DNA of 64,000 nucleotides from Streptomyces longispororuber (GTDB lineage: Bacteria > Actinomycetota > Actinomycetes > Streptomycetales > Streptomycetaceae), in the NCBI RefSeq assembly GCF_014656095.1, contig NZ_BNBT01000001.1, forward strand, positions 89,996-153,995. The letters are read 5' to 3'. Positions within the stretch are counted from its first letter, which is position 1. Each line of letters begins with the position of its first letter. A program made the position numbers and the translations under genes. Below, piece after piece: positions 63,387 to 64,000 of this stretch. The notes beneath the pieces are model-generated. The model was not told the DNA's origin, did no database searches, and worked only from the letters and a program-made list of their open reading frames with translations.

Positions 63387-63611
63387 GGCACCCGGCGGTC
63401 GGCGGGGGCGGCACAGCCCTCGGAGGACGCCACGGTCGGCAGGCGCCACGCGCGCATGCGCCGGGCCCGCAGGCGTCACGGTGCACAGGCGTCACGGCCC
63501 CCCGCCTCGCCCCGCCTCGCCGAGGCGGAAGGCGGCCGTGGACCATCGAGGTGCACGGCCGCCGCCCCCGCGCAGGCCGTACGGAAACCTCGCTCGTCGT
63601 AAGGAGCCACC

Positions 63612-64000
63612 GTGACCGACCCCGCCGACCAGGACGCCCTGAAGGCCGAACTCCTCGCCGTCGCCCTGGAGGCCGCGCGCCGCGCCGGTGAGCTGCTGCG
63701 CGACGGCCGCCCGGACGACCTGGGGGTGGCCGCCACCAAGAGCAGCGCCGTCGACGTCGTCACCGAGATGGACATCGCCTCCGAGAAGCTGATCACGGCT
63801 TTCCTTGCCGACCGCAGGCCCGCGGACGGCGTGCTCGGCGAGGAGGGCGCCAGCTTCGAGGGCAGCAGCGGCGTCCAGTGGGTGATCGACCCGATCGACG
63901 GCACCGTGAACTACCTGTACGGCCGCCCGGACTGGGCGGTGTCCATCGCCGCGCGCCTGACCGCGGGGGACGGCGAGACCCTGGTCGGCGTCGTCCACGC
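63612..64000 (+). CDS. Inositol monophosphatase family protein (N-terminal part, runs off the window)
   Basis: A GTG at 63612 with AAGGAG upstream opens a frame that stays open to the window end (129 codons). The metal-binding motif region GVLGEEGASFEG (Glu pair) and WVIDPIDGTVNYLYG (DPxDGT) is present, and AGELLRDG, SAVDVVTEMD are typical of the N-terminus. The family hydrolyses inositol phosphates or related sugar phosphates and can act on histidinol phosphate in actinobacteria. The rest of the gene is outside the window. Confidence 0.93.
   Translation, partial: MTDPADQDALKAELLAVALEAARRAGELLRDGRPDDLGVAATKSSAVDVVTEMDIASEKLITAFLADRRPADGVLGEEGASFEGSSGVQWVIDPIDGTVNYLYGRPDWAVSIAARLTAGDGETLVGVVH

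Overview
The window is high-GC actinobacterial DNA with strong third-position GC bias. It carries genes that identify a Streptomyces-type chromosome core: the sporulation regulator whiH directly upstream of the principal sigma factor hrdB, the topoisomerase IV genes parE and parC, the divisome regulator sepH, and many Streptomyces-type conserved hypothetical genes (DUF4192, DUF1453, DUF5998, DUF6082, DUF7455). The order whiH - hrdB - serine protease - parE fits, from memory, the conserved central region of Streptomyces chromosomes. No rRNA, tRNA, CRISPR array, insertion sequence or prophage gene was seen. Most of the window is ordinary core; the only stretch that looks like recent accessory DNA is about 35.8-37.9 kb.

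Layout. 0-6 kb: tail of an ABC-F ATPase, a histidine phosphatase, an ADP-ribosylglycohydrolase, a divergent MFS exporter/TetR pair with twin palindromic operators, rnhB and a small conserved protein. 6-17 kb: an unknown protein, a RecQ helicase with a phosphoribosyltransferase-like tail, DUF4192, a glycogen-debranching-like protein, a NUDIX/winged-helix protein, and an ABC-ATPase/permease fusion with degenerate catalytic residues. 17-24 kb: whiH with a WhiG-type -10 element, a long hrdB leader with small repeats, hrdB, a secreted trypsin-like protease, a zinc-ribbon protein and parE. 24-32 kb: a DUF1453/histidine kinase/NarL-type regulator operon (the regulator has an Ala-Gly repeat tail), a DUF485/sodium:solute symporter pair, and a convergent CitA/CitB-type two-component system. 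32-36 kb: a sucrase/ferredoxin-like protein and two divergent citrate synthase genes, one fused to a DNA-binding domain, separated by an AT-rich, palindrome-dense region.

35.8-37.9 kb: two DUF6082 membrane proteins bracket two tandem copies of a 78-residue protein. One DUF6082 gene has a TTA codon. 38-46 kb: a COG0523/CobW GTPase, parC, a pair of M16 peptidases (one with and one without the zinc motif), and an M23 endopeptidase behind a clear ydaO-type (cyclic di-AMP) riboswitch. 46-54 kb: a GntR regulator, HPr (ptsH), a GNAT/NDP-forming acyl-CoA synthetase fusion, DUF5998, a phosphodiesterase-like protein and thymidine kinase. 54-64 kb: a VOC protein, a sulfurtransferase, sepH, a repeat-rich membrane protein, a sugar-lactone oxidase overlapping an MFS gene, ferrochelatase, and the start of an inositol monophosphatase that runs off the window.

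Functional themes are development and division (whiH, hrdB, sepH, riboswitch-controlled wall hydrolase), chromosome topology (parE, parC, recQ, rnhB) and carboxylate metabolism (symporter, CitAB, citrate synthases). The best candidates for undescribed biology are the DUF6082/78-residue cluster and the DNA-binding citrate synthase with its palindromic divergent promoter. All annotation here is by reading the sequence; no database search was run.
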